Source: Candidatus Thioglobus sp.
GTDB lineage: Bacteria > Pseudomonadota > Gammaproteobacteria > PS1 > Pseudothioglobaceae
DNA: 47,803 bases
Reading direction: 5' to 3'
Assembly (NCBI RefSeq): GCF_029243085.1
Contig: NZ_JAQWSS010000084.1
Location: 1 to 47,803 of the forward strand
The translations under genes and the position numbers were made by a program. Below the pieces are notes generated by a model that ran no database searches, was not told the origin of the DNA, and saw nothing but the letters and a program-made list of their open reading frames with translations. This document shows, in pieces, positions 31,636 to 42,001 of the stretch. Each line of letters opens with the position of its first letter. Position 1 is the first letter of the stretch.

Positions 31636-31808
31636 GTCTGTTGTACTTGTGATTGGCTATATCCCCTGAGCCGATAAATAAACAACTAAGGATATGAGAT
31701 AGATTGCTATTGAGCAAGCCCACCTTGAAGTGGGAAGCCTGCGGTACTCTTCGAATTTCCGCCTTGAACCTTACTGGTTCAGGTTTCTGCCAACACGGTG
31801 CAATGGAT
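31636..31808 (+). ncRNA. ssrS: 6S RNA
   Basis: Contains the CCCCTGAGCCGATA and GCCTGCGG...CCGCCTTGAACC(TTACT)GGTTCAGG blocks. The terminal stem TTGTACTTGTGATTGGC pairs with GCCAACACGGTGCAA. It sits directly upstream of ygfA, the conserved ssrS position. Confidence 0.87.
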
Positions 31809-31827
31809 CCCAAATTCTTCGGCTATA

Positions 31828-32388
31828 ATGCAAAATATGAAAGCACTACGCCAATCCCTCCGACAACAAAGAAACAATATCACTCCATCCGATCGGATTA
31901 AATTTTCCAAAAAACTTTTGCCACAGGTGCAAAAAATGGCGAATTTTCATCATGGCCAAAAAGTAGCAATTTATTTACCAAATGATGGCGAAATTGACCC
32001 AAAATACTTACTAAAATTCCTTAATTTATTAAAAATAAGCGTATATCTACCCATATTATCTGGAAAAAAACTTAAATTTGCAAAAATAGGTAAAAATTTT
32101 AGAAAAAACCAATATGGTATTTTAGAACCCGTTTTTAGTCAAATTCTAGCTGCCAAACAGATGAATATTATCTTTATGCCATTAGTCGGGTTCGATAAAA
32201 ATAAGAATCGAATTGGCATGGGTGGCGGATATTATGATCGCACTTTAGCCTTTAAAAAAAGACAGAAAGTCTTTAAAAATCCGAAGCTATACGGTCTTGC
32301 TTTTGACTGTCAGCGAGTTGATCAGCTTGATGCTCAAGATTGGGACATCTCTTTAGATGCGATTATCACGCCAAGTACCATTTATTAA
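31828..32388 (+). CDS. ygfA: 5-formyltetrahydrofolate cyclo-ligase
   Basis: ALRQSLRQQRNNI, VAIYLPNDGEIDP, MPLVGFDKNKNRIGMGGGYYDRTLAF. Start is ATG 31828 or 31837; track start 31798 lies inside 6S RNA. Confidence 0.88.
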   Translation: MQNMKALRQSLRQQRNNITPSDRIKFSKKLLPQVQKMANFHHGQKVAIYLPNDGEIDPKYLLKFLNLLKISVYLPILSGKKLKFAKIGKNFRKNQYGILEPVFSQILAAKQMNIIFMPLVGFDKNKNRIGMGGGYYDRTLAFKKRQKVFKNPKLYGLAFDCQRVDQLDAQDWDISLDAIITPSTIY

Positions 32389-33539
32389 GAATTGCCTAAT
32401 GCGTGTTTTTGAAAAAATGACTTTAAGGTTGGATTTTCATTGATAACATTCATGCCAAAACCGCGCAACCATCTAAGTGGTTCGTTGTTTTCTTTATAAA
32501 TCCAGTTAAGCCCAGTCATTGTTTTGGCCATTAATTCATTATCCAGGCGTCGCGCTCTAGCATATTTTCTCAAAACCATAAAGTCATCCAAATTGTAATT
32601 ATTATCAGTTATTTGTTTTGATAATTCCACAATATCTGAAAAACCTAGGTTAACACCTTGGCCTGCTAAAGGATGAATATTATGTGCCGCATCACCAATT
32701 AAGGCTAAATGCTTCTTAACATATTCTTCAGCGCTGCGTTCAATGAGTGGAAATGCCTGTATTGGACTTGTTATCGTAAATTCACCGAATCGATATTCAA
32801 CGCCAGCGGACAACCGTTTAGCGAATTCCAATGTAGATAACTGTATTAGTTCATCTGCCAATGGATTCTCAGCTGACCAAACAATTGAAGCTTTATGTTC
32901 ACTTAAAGGCAATAAGGCAATAATACTATCGGACAGGAATCGTTGCCATGTTGTCTCTTCAAACCCATGTTCAGACTCAATATTACAAATAATGGCCTTT
33001 TGTTGATAGTCTGTATCAGCGGTTATAATGCCTGCAAGCTCTCTTACTTTAGACCTTGCCCCATCGGCGCCAATTAACAAATGACAATTAATTAATGATT
33101 GATCATCTAATTCAAGCTCATAACCTTGCTCTAATTTAATCAAATTGGTCACTTTTGCCGATATAAACTCAACATTAGTACTCTCTAAACATTGATATAG
33201 AGCAGACTGTATCGCATCATTTTCTACAATATGGCCCAAATGCTCTAGATTTTCATCTTCTGCATCAAAGGCGATACTTCCATGTGAATTTTGATCCCAG
33301 ACTTTAGTAGATTTGAACAATTGCTTACGTCTAATATGATTCCATACGCCAAGATCATTTAATAGTTGTTCCGATTTTGGTGTAATGGCACTAACACGAG
33401 CATGAAAATCATCTGTTAATTCTGGATTTGGATTGTTAGGTTCAATAATTGCAATGCTGAAATCATGGTGCGACATGTTTAATGCAAATGCTTGACCTAC
33501 CATTCCACCGCCAACAATGACAATATCAAATTGTTTCAT
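32385..33539 (-). CDS. UbiH/UbiF/VisC/COQ6-family FAD-dependent hydroxylase
   Basis: FDIVIVGGGMVGQAFAL, LIGADGARSKVRELAGI, LIGDAAHNIHPLAGQGVNLGF. Confidence 0.9.
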   Translation of the reverse strand: MKQFDIVIVGGGMVGQAFALNMSHHDFSIAIIEPNNPNPELTDDFHARVSAITPKSEQLLNDLGVWNHIRRKQLFKSTKVWDQNSHGSIAFDAEDENLEHLGHIVENDAIQSALYQCLESTNVEFISAKVTNLIKLEQGYELELDDQSLINCHLLIGADGARSKVRELAGIITADTDYQQKAIICNIESEHGFEETTWQRFLSDSIIALLPLSEHKASIVWSAENPLADELIQLSTLEFAKRLSAGVEYRFGEFTITSPIQAFPLIERSAEEYVKKHLALIGDAAHNIHPLAGQGVNLGFSDIVELSKQITDNNYNLDDFMVLRKYARARRLDNELMAKTMTGLNWIYKENNEPLRWLRGFGMNVINENPTLKSFFQKHALGNS

Positions 33540-34849
33540 TATTCTCCTGCTACGGTCATCTCATTAATCATTATTGAGCCCACCTTAATATTGCTGCGAT
33601 GATCTACATCAGAGCCAATATGTTCAATCCCTAGCAACATCTCTTTAAGATTTCCTGCAACCGTAATACCTGATACAGGATATTGGATTTCACCATGTTC
33701 GACCCAAAAACCTAATGCGCCACGAGAGTAATCCCCTGTAGTGGCGTTAACACCTTGGCCCATTAATTCTGTTACTAATACACCTTTGTCCATTGATTTA
33801 ATCATATCATTTAAATCGCCCGAATAGCTATGCTCAATGATTAGATTATTAACACCACCTGCATTAGCAGTGGTTTGCAAACCAAGTTGGTTGGCTGAAT
33901 ATTGACTAAGTACATATTGCTTAACATGGCCAGCTTCAACAAAATACTGTTTTCTTTTTAAAACGCCGTCTCTATCAAACGCTTTTGCGCCGATGGTTTT
34001 TTTAGCAAATGGATTTTCCAAAACGCTAATACTTTCTGGCAATATAATTTGATCAATACTATTAAGTAAAAATGTCGATTTTTTATATTGTTTTGATCCG
34101 CCTAAAGCGCTAATTAATTGAGAGAAAAGACCGCCTGATACTTTTGTCGAAAATATCACTGGACACTTTTGAGTAGGTAAAGATCGCGCACTAAGCTTAC
34201 TTTTTGCAAGTATTGAAGCTTCGTCGCCCACTGTTTCCGGTGTCTCTAAATCTTGTGAATCAAGTGCAACTGTATATTCATAGGCAGTTTGCATATCATT
34301 ATCTTTCTTGGCAATCACACTACAGCTAAGAGAGTGCCTGGCGCCTTTTTGCACACTCATCATGCCGTTAGAATTAGCATATAATCCTTCGCCTTGATAA
34401 CTTGACACCTCAGCACCATCTGAATTGTTAATATCACTATGGGTTAACGCCTGGGCCTCACAACGTGTTGCCAAATCAATACTATGGGCTGGATCCAATT
34501 CCCATGGATGATACATATCTAAATCAGGAAACTCATAAGCCATCAATTCTTTTGGCGCCAGGCCATTAAATGGATCAGCTTGAGTAAATTTAGCAATCAA
34601 ACATGCAGATTCAATAGTCTTTAAGATGCCATTAGCACTAACATCAACACTAGATGCGTGACCTTTGGAGTTGCCCATATAAACATTGATGTCGAATGAC
34701 TTGTCTAAATGATATTCGAGCGTTTCGACTTTGCCTAAACGTACAGCAGTAGAAACGCCAGAACTGCTACTTAGCGAAATTTCATAGTCGCTAATATCAA
34801 ACTTCTTTAGTAAATCTATAGCTTGTTGTGCGGTGTTTTCTAATGACAT
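33539..34849 (-). CDS. pmbA: TldE/PmbA metalloprotease subunit
   Basis: GVSTAVRLGKVETLEYH, NVYMGNSKGHASS, GVNATTGDYSRGALGFWVEHGEIQYPVSGITVAGNLKEML. Confidence 0.92.
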   Translation of the reverse strand: MSLENTAQQAIDLLKKFDISDYEISLSSSSGVSTAVRLGKVETLEYHLDKSFDINVYMGNSKGHASSVDVSANGILKTIESACLIAKFTQADPFNGLAPKELMAYEFPDLDMYHPWELDPAHSIDLATRCEAQALTHSDINNSDGAEVSSYQGEGLYANSNGMMSVQKGARHSLSCSVIAKKDNDMQTAYEYTVALDSQDLETPETVGDEASILAKSKLSARSLPTQKCPVIFSTKVSGGLFSQLISALGGSKQYKKSTFLLNSIDQIILPESISVLENPFAKKTIGAKAFDRDGVLKRKQYFVEAGHVKQYVLSQYSANQLGLQTTANAGGVNNLIIEHSYSGDLNDMIKSMDKGVLVTELMGQGVNATTGDYSRGALGFWVEHGEIQYPVSGITVAGNLKEMLLGIEHIGSDVDHRSNIKVGSIMINEMTVAGE

Positions 34850-34853
34850 ATAG

Positions 34854-35645
34854 TTAAGTTAGATAGTCTAAGTCGGATGGTTGTGGGGTATTAGTCTGGC
34901 CATATGGCTTGTGTATATCCATTTGTGGCTGATGAGTATTTATATGCCCATGTGGCTTGGTATTAAGTATTGAGTTAATCGGCATCCATAAAGCTGCAAT
35001 TCCTAAAGCAATAATCAATAAACCTGATACTCTTCTAACAACAGGCTTCTGCACTAAAGTATTCAGCTGAGTAGACACGCTAGCCATCAACAACAAGCTT
35101 GGCAAAGTGCCTAATCCAAATGCCAGCATAATCATGCCGCCCTGCTCCGCAGAGCCTGAAATAATAGCAAAACTTAAAGCGCCATATACCAATCCACACG
35201 GTATTCCACCCCACAAGAGTCCTGTAAAAAATGCACTTTTTAGGCTTTTAATAGGTAAAAACCGCTGAGTTATAGGTTGTAATCTAACCCACAATTTAGC
35301 GCCTATTTTTTCTAATACCTGAATGCCTGACGACCAATTACCGATGTACAAACCCACCATAATCATCAAGACGCCTGAAAATATCCTAAGACTCTTATCC
35401 AAAACATTCATTTGTAATGATTGCGTTAACAAGGCGCCAACCAAACCAAAAATAGCGCCCATCAAAATATAACTAAGAATTCGACCAATGTTGTAATTAA
35501 GATGGAATAAAGCAACTTTTTTGGGATTGGCCCTAACTTGTGGATCAAGACCAGCTGTCAGCATGGCAACAACACCGCCGCACATACCTAAACAATGCAC
35601 GCCACCTAGCAGCCCCATTAGAAAAACACTAATCAGAACTTCCAT
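34854..35645 (-). CDS. TauE/SafE-like / DsbD_2-type membrane protein with His-rich C-terminal tail
   Basis: FLMGLLGGVHCLGMCGGVVAMLT, GLLWGGIPCGLVYGAL, multiple TM helices; tail KPHGHINTHQPQMDIHKPYGQTNTPQPS. Confidence 0.8.
   Translation of the reverse strand: MEVLISVFLMGLLGGVHCLGMCGGVVAMLTAGLDPQVRANPKKVALFHLNYNIGRILSYILMGAIFGLVGALLTQSLQMNVLDKSLRIFSGVLMIMVGLYIGNWSSGIQVLEKIGAKLWVRLQPITQRFLPIKSLKSAFFTGLLWGGIPCGLVYGALSFAIISGSAEQGGMIMLAFGLGTLPSLLLMASVSTQLNTLVQKPVVRRVSGLLIIALGIAALWMPINSILNTKPHGHINTHQPQMDIHKPYGQTNTPQPSDLDYLT
34876..34958 (-). repeat. Degenerate ~48-bp-period repeat encoding the His-rich tail
   Basis: Two copies of AAGCCA(C/T)ATGG...AATAC(T/C)C(A/C)(T/A)CA(G/A)CCA, encoding KPHGHINTHQPQ and KPYGQTNTPQPS. 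Confidence 0.65.
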
Positions 35646-36493
35646 TAAAGCTTGCCTGTTTGTATGTGGCGAGACACTTCAAGCAAGTGAATGCGTCGAG
35701 AGTCTGTTTTTAATACTTTAAAGTTAAACCCCTGCAAAGTGATTTTATCCATTTGTTCAGGCAATCGAGTGAAGCCAGAAATAACAAATCCAGCGACTGT
35801 ATCAACATTTTCAGCTATTAGTCTCGTTACAAAAAACTCATTAAATTCTTCAATTGGTGTATCGGCCTTAAGCAAATAACGACCATCACCAAAATCAATA
35901 ATATTATCTTCTTCTAAGTCATGCTCATCTTCAATCTCACCAACAATTTGTTCTAGAACATCTTCCAGTGTCACTAAGCCAGCAATCTCTCCGTACTCGT
36001 CCATCACAATTGCTATATGCGATTTTTTTTGTTGAAAATCTCTCAGTAAAGAGCCCAGTGTTTTACTTTCTGGCACCAAGATTGCTGTACGTAAATATTC
36101 TTTATAGTTAAATTCGTTACGCTTATCACCTGCTAAATAACTAAGTAAATCCTTGGCCAAAACAACACCTAAGATTTTGTGGCGTTTTGAATCAATAATT
36201 GGAAAACGAGAATGAGCTGATTTGATCATGATATCAAGCAACTCTTTGGTATCTGAATGATGCTCAATAGTAACCATTTTTGATTTTGGCACCATGACAT
36301 CTCGAACTTCCATATTCTCAAGCTGCATTGTGCCTTCAATGATATTGCGGCTATGAAAATCAATCACGTGATTAGCTTCAGCCTCTTTAAGCGTTTCTAA
36401 CAACTCTTTGCGTGAGCCAAGTGGCGTGTGAAAAAATTGCTTAATTAGCCTTTTAAAAAATGATTGTGTCGACGGAGGTTGATCTTCGTTCAT
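35645..36493 (-). CDS. corC: CorC/HlyC-type CBS-domain protein
   Basis: VRDVMVPKSKMVTIE, SRFPIIDSKRHKILGVVLAKDLL, IAIVMDEYGEIAGLVTLEDVLEQIVGEIEDEHD. Confidence 0.9.
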   Translation of the reverse strand: MNEDQPPSTQSFFKRLIKQFFHTPLGSRKELLETLKEAEANHVIDFHSRNIIEGTMQLENMEVRDVMVPKSKMVTIEHHSDTKELLDIMIKSAHSRFPIIDSKRHKILGVVLAKDLLSYLAGDKRNEFNYKEYLRTAILVPESKTLGSLLRDFQQKKSHIAIVMDEYGEIAGLVTLEDVLEQIVGEIEDEHDLEEDNIIDFGDGRYLLKADTPIEEFNEFFVTRLIAENVDTVAGFVISGFTRLPEQMDKITLQGFNFKVLKTDSRRIHLLEVSRHIQTGKL

Positions 36494-36531
36494 GTAGCTT
36501 GGTATTAATTAAAGGTATATTTTATCAAAAA

Positions 36532-36828
36532 TTAGGTTTTTTTTCCACTACGCATTTTTTTTCCTTGAGCAGCGCGCTCTTTACGCACTTGCTTAGGATC
36601 AGCAATTAATGGCCTATAGATCTCAACTCGGTCTTTTTCTCGTAAAACAGTATCTAACTTGGCAATTTTTCCGAAAATTCCCGTCTTGTCTTTGAGTAAG
36701 TCAATTTGCGGATAACTATCTAAAATACCTGATAATTCAATGGCTTGCTTAAGAGTAACACCCTCTTCCACCTCTAAACTTAACAAAGTTTGCTTATCTT
36801 CCAATGCGTAAGCAACCTCTATATTCAT
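36532..36828 (-). CDS. RnfH family ubiquitin-fold protein
   Basis: VAYALEDKQTLLSLEVEEGVTLKQAIELSGI, VGIFGK-like (TGIFGKIAKLDTVLREKDRVEIYRPLIADPKQVRKERA). Confidence 0.88.
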   Translation of the reverse strand: MNIEVAYALEDKQTLLSLEVEEGVTLKQAIELSGILDSYPQIDLLKDKTGIFGKIAKLDTVLREKDRVEIYRPLIADPKQVRKERAAQGKKMRSGKKT

Positions 36829-37562
36829 TAGCCTTGCTGATCACACAATTGCTGCGCTTGAGCAAAATCAAGTGTGCCTTCATAAATAGCTCGACCGGTA
36901 ATGGCGCCGCCAATACCATGATGTGCTGCACTCAAAAGATTGGTAATATCGTCCATATTAGTAATGCCACCAGAAGCAATAATATCAATTGAAGTTTGTT
37001 TTGCAAGATCGGCGGTCGCCTCTACATTAACACCCTGCATCATACCGTCACGGGCAATATCAGTATAGACAATTGAACTTACGCCGTCTTGTTCAAATTT
37101 CTTCGACAATTCCACCACATGTAAATCTGTTTGTTTGGCCCAGCCTTCAGTTGCCACTAAGCCGTTATTGGCGTCCAGGCCTACAATAATTTTTCCTGGA
37201 AATTCTCGACATAGTTCTGAGACAAACTCTGGATGCGTAACTGCCATCGTGCCAATAATCAGATAGCTAATGCCTGCCTCTATGTATGTATTGGCAATAT
37301 TCATATCACGAATACCGCCACCAATTTGCACAGGTAAATCGGGAAACGCTTTGGTGATTTCAGTCACACTAGCTGCGTTAATTGGCTTACCCTCAAAGGC
37401 ACCATTCAAATCTACTAAATGTAGGCGTTTAGCACCTTGATTAACCCATTGTGCCGCCATTTCAGCAGGATTATCGGAAAACACCGTCGTATCATCCATC
37501 AGACCTTGTCTTAGACGCACACACTGGCCATCTTTTAAATCAATTGCGGGAATAATTACCAT
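36828..37562 (-). CDS. hisA: Phosphoribosylformimino-5-aminoimidazole carboxamide ribotide isomerase
   Basis: [58 protein letters not shown]. Confidence 0.95.
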   Translation of the reverse strand: MVIIPAIDLKDGQCVRLRQGLMDDTTVFSDNPAEMAAQWVNQGAKRLHLVDLNGAFEGKPINAASVTEITKAFPDLPVQIGGGIRDMNIANTYIEAGISYLIIGTMAVTHPEFVSELCREFPGKIIVGLDANNGLVATEGWAKQTDLHVVELSKKFEQDGVSSIVYTDIARDGMMQGVNVEATADLAKQTSIDIIASGGITNMDDITNLLSAAHHGIGGAITGRAIYEGTLDFAQAQQLCDQQG

Positions 37563-37567
37563 TTTTT

Positions 37568-39073
37568 TTATCCATTATATCGACGGTAACCAATTGCCTC
37601 AATCAAATGCTGTGACTCTATAGTATCAGCATGATCTAAATCGGCAATGGTTCTAGCCACTTTTAAAATTCGATGATAAGCTCTTGCAGACAAATGCAAT
37701 TGATCCATTACATTTTCTAACAACTGCTTATTATCTGCACTCAAGATAATTAAACTATCGACCTCATTGGCATCCAGCTGATCATTTAATTTACCTTGTC
37801 TTTTCAACTGTCTATTATAACAATCCAATACGCGCACTCTAATCGTTTCGCTGTTTTCTGTTGTCTTATCCTGTGGACTAAGCAAAACCTCTTTTGACAC
37901 AGGTGGTACATCTAATATCATATCAATACGATCTAACAAGGGGCCGGAAATTTTCATCTGGTACTTACTAATTTGATCTTCAGTACAATGACACTTACTC
38001 GTACCATCTCCATAATATCCACAAGGACACGGGTTCATTGCACCAACAAGTTGAAAATTAGCTGGAAAAGTTACTTGCTGTTGAGCACGTGAAACATGCA
38101 CCTCGCCGCTTTCCAGGGGTTGTCTTAACACTTCTAGAACGTGACGAGGAAATTCTGGCAATTCATCTAAAAATAACACCCCTCCATGCGCCAGTGAAAT
38201 TTCTCCTGGTCTCGGGCTTGACCCACCTCCTACTAATGCAACTGCCGAAGAAGAATGGTGTGGCGATCTAAAGGGTCGAATATAAAATTGTGATAAATCG
38301 ATAGATTTATTGGCTACTGAATAAATAGCAGCGCGTTGTAAAGCTGCCTCATTATCAAGTGACGGTAAAATTGATGGCAGCCTTTCGGCCAACATGGTTT
38401 TTCCAGAGCCAGGTGTGCCACGAAGCAGTAAATTATGCCCACCACTAGCAGCAATTTCTAAGGCGCGTTTAGCATGATATTGACCCTTAACTTGAGAAAA
38501 ATTCTTGTCATGCTTAGTGTCAAAATCAGGCTGAATCATTGGTCTTTCAAGTGTGCCAATTCCAGTTATAAATTCACAAACTTGCAATAAATTCTTAGCA
38601 GGCAGTATGCGCGCTTCCTGCGCCAAAACACATTGTTCATGATTATCATAAGGAATAACTAGGTCATGACTGTCTTTGTGTGCTGCAATGACCGCTGGTA
38701 ACAAGCCCTCAGTTGAATGAAGTAACCCATCTAACCCCAACTCACCATAGAATTCAAATTGGGCAATATCAATATCTGGCTTTATTTGCCCTGAAGCAAT
38801 CAACACCCCTAGTGCAATTGGTAAGTCGTAACGCCCACTAGACTTAGGTAAATTAGCAGGCGCCAAACTAACCGTGATACGTCCTTTAGGCAGCTTAAAT
38901 CTTGAATTCATTAATGCAGAACGCACCCGATCCTTACTCTCTCTAACCGCACCTTCAGGCAAACCAACAATTGAGAATCCTGGCAAGCCCCCTGAGATAT
39001 GCACTTCAATAGTAACAACGGGCGCATCTAGCCCAGTCGAAGCACGAGTAAACACTTTAGAGAGTTGGCTCAC
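37568..39073 (-). CDS. comM: YifB/ComM family Mg-chelatase-like ATPase
   Basis: [81 protein letters not shown] 39073 gives a 4-nt overlap with the tsaD stop (GTGTGA context). Confidence 0.9.
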   Translation of the reverse strand: MSQLSKVFTRASTGLDAPVVTIEVHISGGLPGFSIVGLPEGAVRESKDRVRSALMNSRFKLPKGRITVSLAPANLPKSSGRYDLPIALGVLIASGQIKPDIDIAQFEFYGELGLDGLLHSTEGLLPAVIAAHKDSHDLVIPYDNHEQCVLAQEARILPAKNLLQVCEFITGIGTLERPMIQPDFDTKHDKNFSQVKGQYHAKRALEIAASGGHNLLLRGTPGSGKTMLAERLPSILPSLDNEAALQRAAIYSVANKSIDLSQFYIRPFRSPHHSSSAVALVGGGSSPRPGEISLAHGGVLFLDELPEFPRHVLEVLRQPLESGEVHVSRAQQQVTFPANFQLVGAMNPCPCGYYGDGTSKCHCTEDQISKYQMKISGPLLDRIDMILDVPPVSKEVLLSPQDKTTENSETIRVRVLDCYNRQLKRQGKLNDQLDANEVDSLIILSADNKQLLENVMDQLHLSARAYHRILKVARTIADLDHADTIESQHLIEAIGYRRYNG

Positions 39074-40095
39074 ACTGCCTCCAATTCTTCTAAGCTCCAT
39101 CTTGGTTGAATGACAATTTCACCGCCTGGCGACACTTGACCTTTACTTAGGCGTAAATGCCCAGCTAAAGCGATCATGGCACCGTTGTCGGTACAAAATT
39201 CTTGCCGAGGATAAAATACTTTAGCGCCAAGCTTTAACCCCATTGCATCAAGCTCTTGTCGTAATGACAAGTTAGCACTAACACCGCCTGCCACAACTAG
39301 CGTACTTCTTTTTGTTTGCTCTAGGGCACGTCGACACTTAATCATCAAAGTTGATGTGGCAGCTACCTCAAACGCTTTGGCAATATCAGCCTTTTGCTCT
39401 GGATGCTTGGCGAAAGTGTTACGTGCAAAAGTCTTAAGTCCGCTAAAGCTGAAATCTAGCCCTGGGCGGTCAATCATGGGTCTTGGAAATTTAAACTGAG
39501 TTTCATCCCCCTGCTCAGCTAATGCCGCTAATGCCGGCCCACCTGGATAACCCAACCCTAAAATTTTGGCCGTTTTATCAAAAGCTTCGCCGACAGCATC
39601 ATCTAACGACTCTCCTAATATCTTATATTCACCAATTGCCTTAACATCGATTAACATGGTGTGTCCGCCCGAAACCAATAGTGCCACGAACGGAAAACTT
39701 GGCTGATTATCCTCCAATAAAGGTGCCAATAAATGACCCTCCATATGATGAACACCTAGTGATGGTATCTTTAAACTCCATGCCAATGATTTAGCGACCG
39801 CACTACCAACCAATAAAGCGCCAGCAAGGCCAGGGCCTGCTGTATACGCAACACCACTAATATCAGATAAGCTTAGCTTAGCATCGGCTAATACTGATTT
39901 TATCAGTGGCAACGCACGTTGGATATGGTCACGTGAAGCCAATTCTGGCACTACCCCGCCATATTCCGCATGAATTTCAACTTGTGAAAATAACTGATGG
40001 CCAATTAAGCCTTTTTCGCTATGGTACAGTCCTATGCCGGTTTCATCGCATGAACTTTCAACGCCTAAAGTAATAAAAGGTTTAGTGGCCAACAT
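39070..40095 (-). CDS. tsaD: tRNA N6-adenosine threonylcarbamoyltransferase
   Basis: [65 protein letters not shown] 40095 preferred. Confidence 0.95.
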   Translation of the reverse strand: MLATKPFITLGVESSCDETGIGLYHSEKGLIGHQLFSQVEIHAEYGGVVPELASRDHIQRALPLIKSVLADAKLSLSDISGVAYTAGPGLAGALLVGSAVAKSLAWSLKIPSLGVHHMEGHLLAPLLEDNQPSFPFVALLVSGGHTMLIDVKAIGEYKILGESLDDAVGEAFDKTAKILGLGYPGGPALAALAEQGDETQFKFPRPMIDRPGLDFSFSGLKTFARNTFAKHPEQKADIAKAFEVAATSTLMIKCRRALEQTKRSTLVVAGGVSANLSLRQELDAMGLKLGAKVFYPRQEFCTDNGAMIALAGHLRLSKGQVSPGGEIVIQPRWSLEELEAV

Positions 40096-40816
40096 TTGAC
40101 TCACCAAGATATACACTCTTAACCTCTGCATTATCTAGAATGGTTTGCTTGTCACCTTGGGCAATGATGCCGCCAGCATGTAATACATAAGAGTGGTCGC
40201 AAGTGTCTAGCATTTCACGATAGTTATGATCTGTAATTAATACACCAATACCTTTGTCTTTTAAATGATAAATAATTTGCTGAATGTCGCCAACAGAAAT
40301 TGGGTCAACACCAGCAAAAGGCTCATCCAATAAGATGAACTTAGGATCCATGGCCAAAGCTCTAGCAATTTCAACGCGTCGTCTTTCGCCACCAGACAAA
40401 CTCAAGCCATCAATGTGGCGAATATGCTCAATATTAAACTCAGCCAGCAACTCTGCCAATCGATGTTTTCTGTTAGCCTTATCAAGTGTGGAATTTAATT
40501 CCAATACTGCCATAATATTATCTTCGACTGATAATTTGCGAAAAATAGAAGGCTCTTGAGGTAGATAACCCAGTCCTAGCTTAGAGCGTTTATGCATTGG
40601 CATTTTACTAACCTTAATGTCATCAATAAACACTTGACCCTTGTCCGCTCTAACCAAGCCACAAGCAATATAAAAACAAGTTGTCTTGCCGGCACCATTC
40701 GGGCCAAGCAAACCCACAATTTCCCCTGATTTAACTTCAAATGAAACATCTGAAACCACTTCTCGACGTGCATATTTTTTATTAATATTTTTAACAGTCA
40801 GTGTATTTAAAGCCAT
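40082..40816 (-). CDS. lptB: LPS export ABC transporter ATP-binding protein
   Basis: [80 protein letters not shown]. Confidence 0.93.
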   Translation of the reverse strand: MALNTLTVKNINKKYARREVVSDVSFEVKSGEIVGLLGPNGAGKTTCFYIACGLVRADKGQVFIDDIKVSKMPMHKRSKLGLGYLPQEPSIFRKLSVEDNIMAVLELNSTLDKANRKHRLAELLAEFNIEHIRHIDGLSLSGGERRRVEIARALAMDPKFILLDEPFAGVDPISVGDIQQIIYHLKDKGIGVLITDHNYREMLDTCDHSYVLHAGGIIAQGDKQTILDNAEVKSVYLGESNVGH

Positions 40817-40851
40817 GATAATTCGATTAAATGTTTAACAGATATCTTACC

Positions 40852-41610
40852 CTAAACAAGGCGTATTTGTTTAGAGCTATAGACCTCAAACACTTGATTA
40901 TCGGCCTCTATCAATAATGCGCCTTGTTGGTTAACACCTGTTACAATGCCGATAATTATACTTTCATTTATTTCAACCTCAACTTGCTTGCCCGACAAAT
41001 AGTCCGTGTTTTCCCAAGATTTTAGAAAATAAGACAATTGATGAGTTGAGAACAATTGACAATACGTCAGTATGCTATTAATTAGTGCAACACTTAGGTC
41101 TTCGATCGCTGGCATATCTTGAATTGGCATTATGCTCGATAAGTCTATCCAAGGGGAGATGCATTCAAATGAGTCGCTTAGATTATAATTTAGACCAAGT
41201 CCAATAACTACAGACTGACATTCTCCTTGCACTGAGTTTTCAATTAAAATCCCAGCCAACTTTTTATCACCAACAAACACATCATTTGGCCATTTAAGCT
41301 TAGCATCAATAATACCAAATTCTGCTAGAGTCTGGATGATTGCAAGCCCTATTACTAGACTCAAGCCATTTAATGCGATACTAGAAGCAAACACATGTCG
41401 AATTGAAAGTAATACGCTTGTATCCTTTTGACTTAGCCAAGTTCGGTTATATTGACCCTTTCCTTGAGTCTGTTCTCTAGCAATACAAATTTGAGTTATT
41501 GCAGAAAATTCTAAAGTTGACAAATAGTGGTTGGTACTTGGAATTGAGTCAAAGACAGTAAGCTCGACTGGTAATTTTATTTGGTCCTTTATATAAGAAT
41601 AATCAGCCAT
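40852..41610 (-). CDS. birA: Biotin-[acetyl-CoA-carboxylase] ligase (catalytic form without HTH domain)
   Basis: FDSIPSTNHYL, AREQTQGKGQYNRTWLSQ, LKWPNDVFVGDKKLAGILIE, VVIGLGLNYN. Confidence 0.9.
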   Translation of the reverse strand: MADYSYIKDQIKLPVELTVFDSIPSTNHYLSTLEFSAITQICIAREQTQGKGQYNRTWLSQKDTSVLLSIRHVFASSIALNGLSLVIGLAIIQTLAEFGIIDAKLKWPNDVFVGDKKLAGILIENSVQGECQSVVIGLGLNYNLSDSFECISPWIDLSSIMPIQDMPAIEDLSVALINSILTYCQLFSTHQLSYFLKSWENTDYLSGKQVEVEINESIIIGIVTGVNQQGALLIEADNQVFEVYSSKQIRLV

Positions 41611-41945
41611 ACAACAATCAGCAACATTAAAGACAACCAAACAGCAGCCGAACCCATATCTTTGGCAGCTCCAGATAAAACATGATATTCGTCGCCAATT
41701 CGATCTACTACAGACTCGATGGCTGAATTAAGAATTTCGACAATTAGCACCAAAAACACTGTTGCAATTAAGATACTCTGCTCAATACCAGTCTTACCAA
41801 AAATCATAGCAAGAGGAATCAGTATGACCGATAGCCATACCTCTTGTCTGAAAGCTGCTTCAGACTTGTAACAGGCTTTCAGGCCTTTCATTGAAAATTC
41901 AAATGCGGTAAAAATTCTTCTCAAGCCGGTTGCTTCATTTTTCAC
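41589..41945 (-). CDS. dgkA: Diacylglycerol kinase
   Basis: KACYKSEAAFRQEVWLSVILIPLA, LVLIVEILNSAIESVVDRIGDEYHVLSGAAKDMGSAAV. Confidence 0.94.
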   Translation of the reverse strand: MKNEATGLRRIFTAFEFSMKGLKACYKSEAAFRQEVWLSVILIPLAMIFGKTGIEQSILIATVFLVLIVEILNSAIESVVDRIGDEYHVLSGAAKDMGSAAVWLSLMLLIVVWLIILI

Positions 41946-42001
41946 GAATGACTCCGTAAGTGGTTAAAATAGTTAAATCAATTTTACACACATGTTTAAT
42001 T

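Noticed and set aside
31598-31813. 71-aa minus-strand ORF (MGSIAPCWQKPEPVRFKAEIRRV...)
   Set aside because: It is antisense to the 6S RNA gene and has no recognisable family; the sequence is explained by RNA structure.
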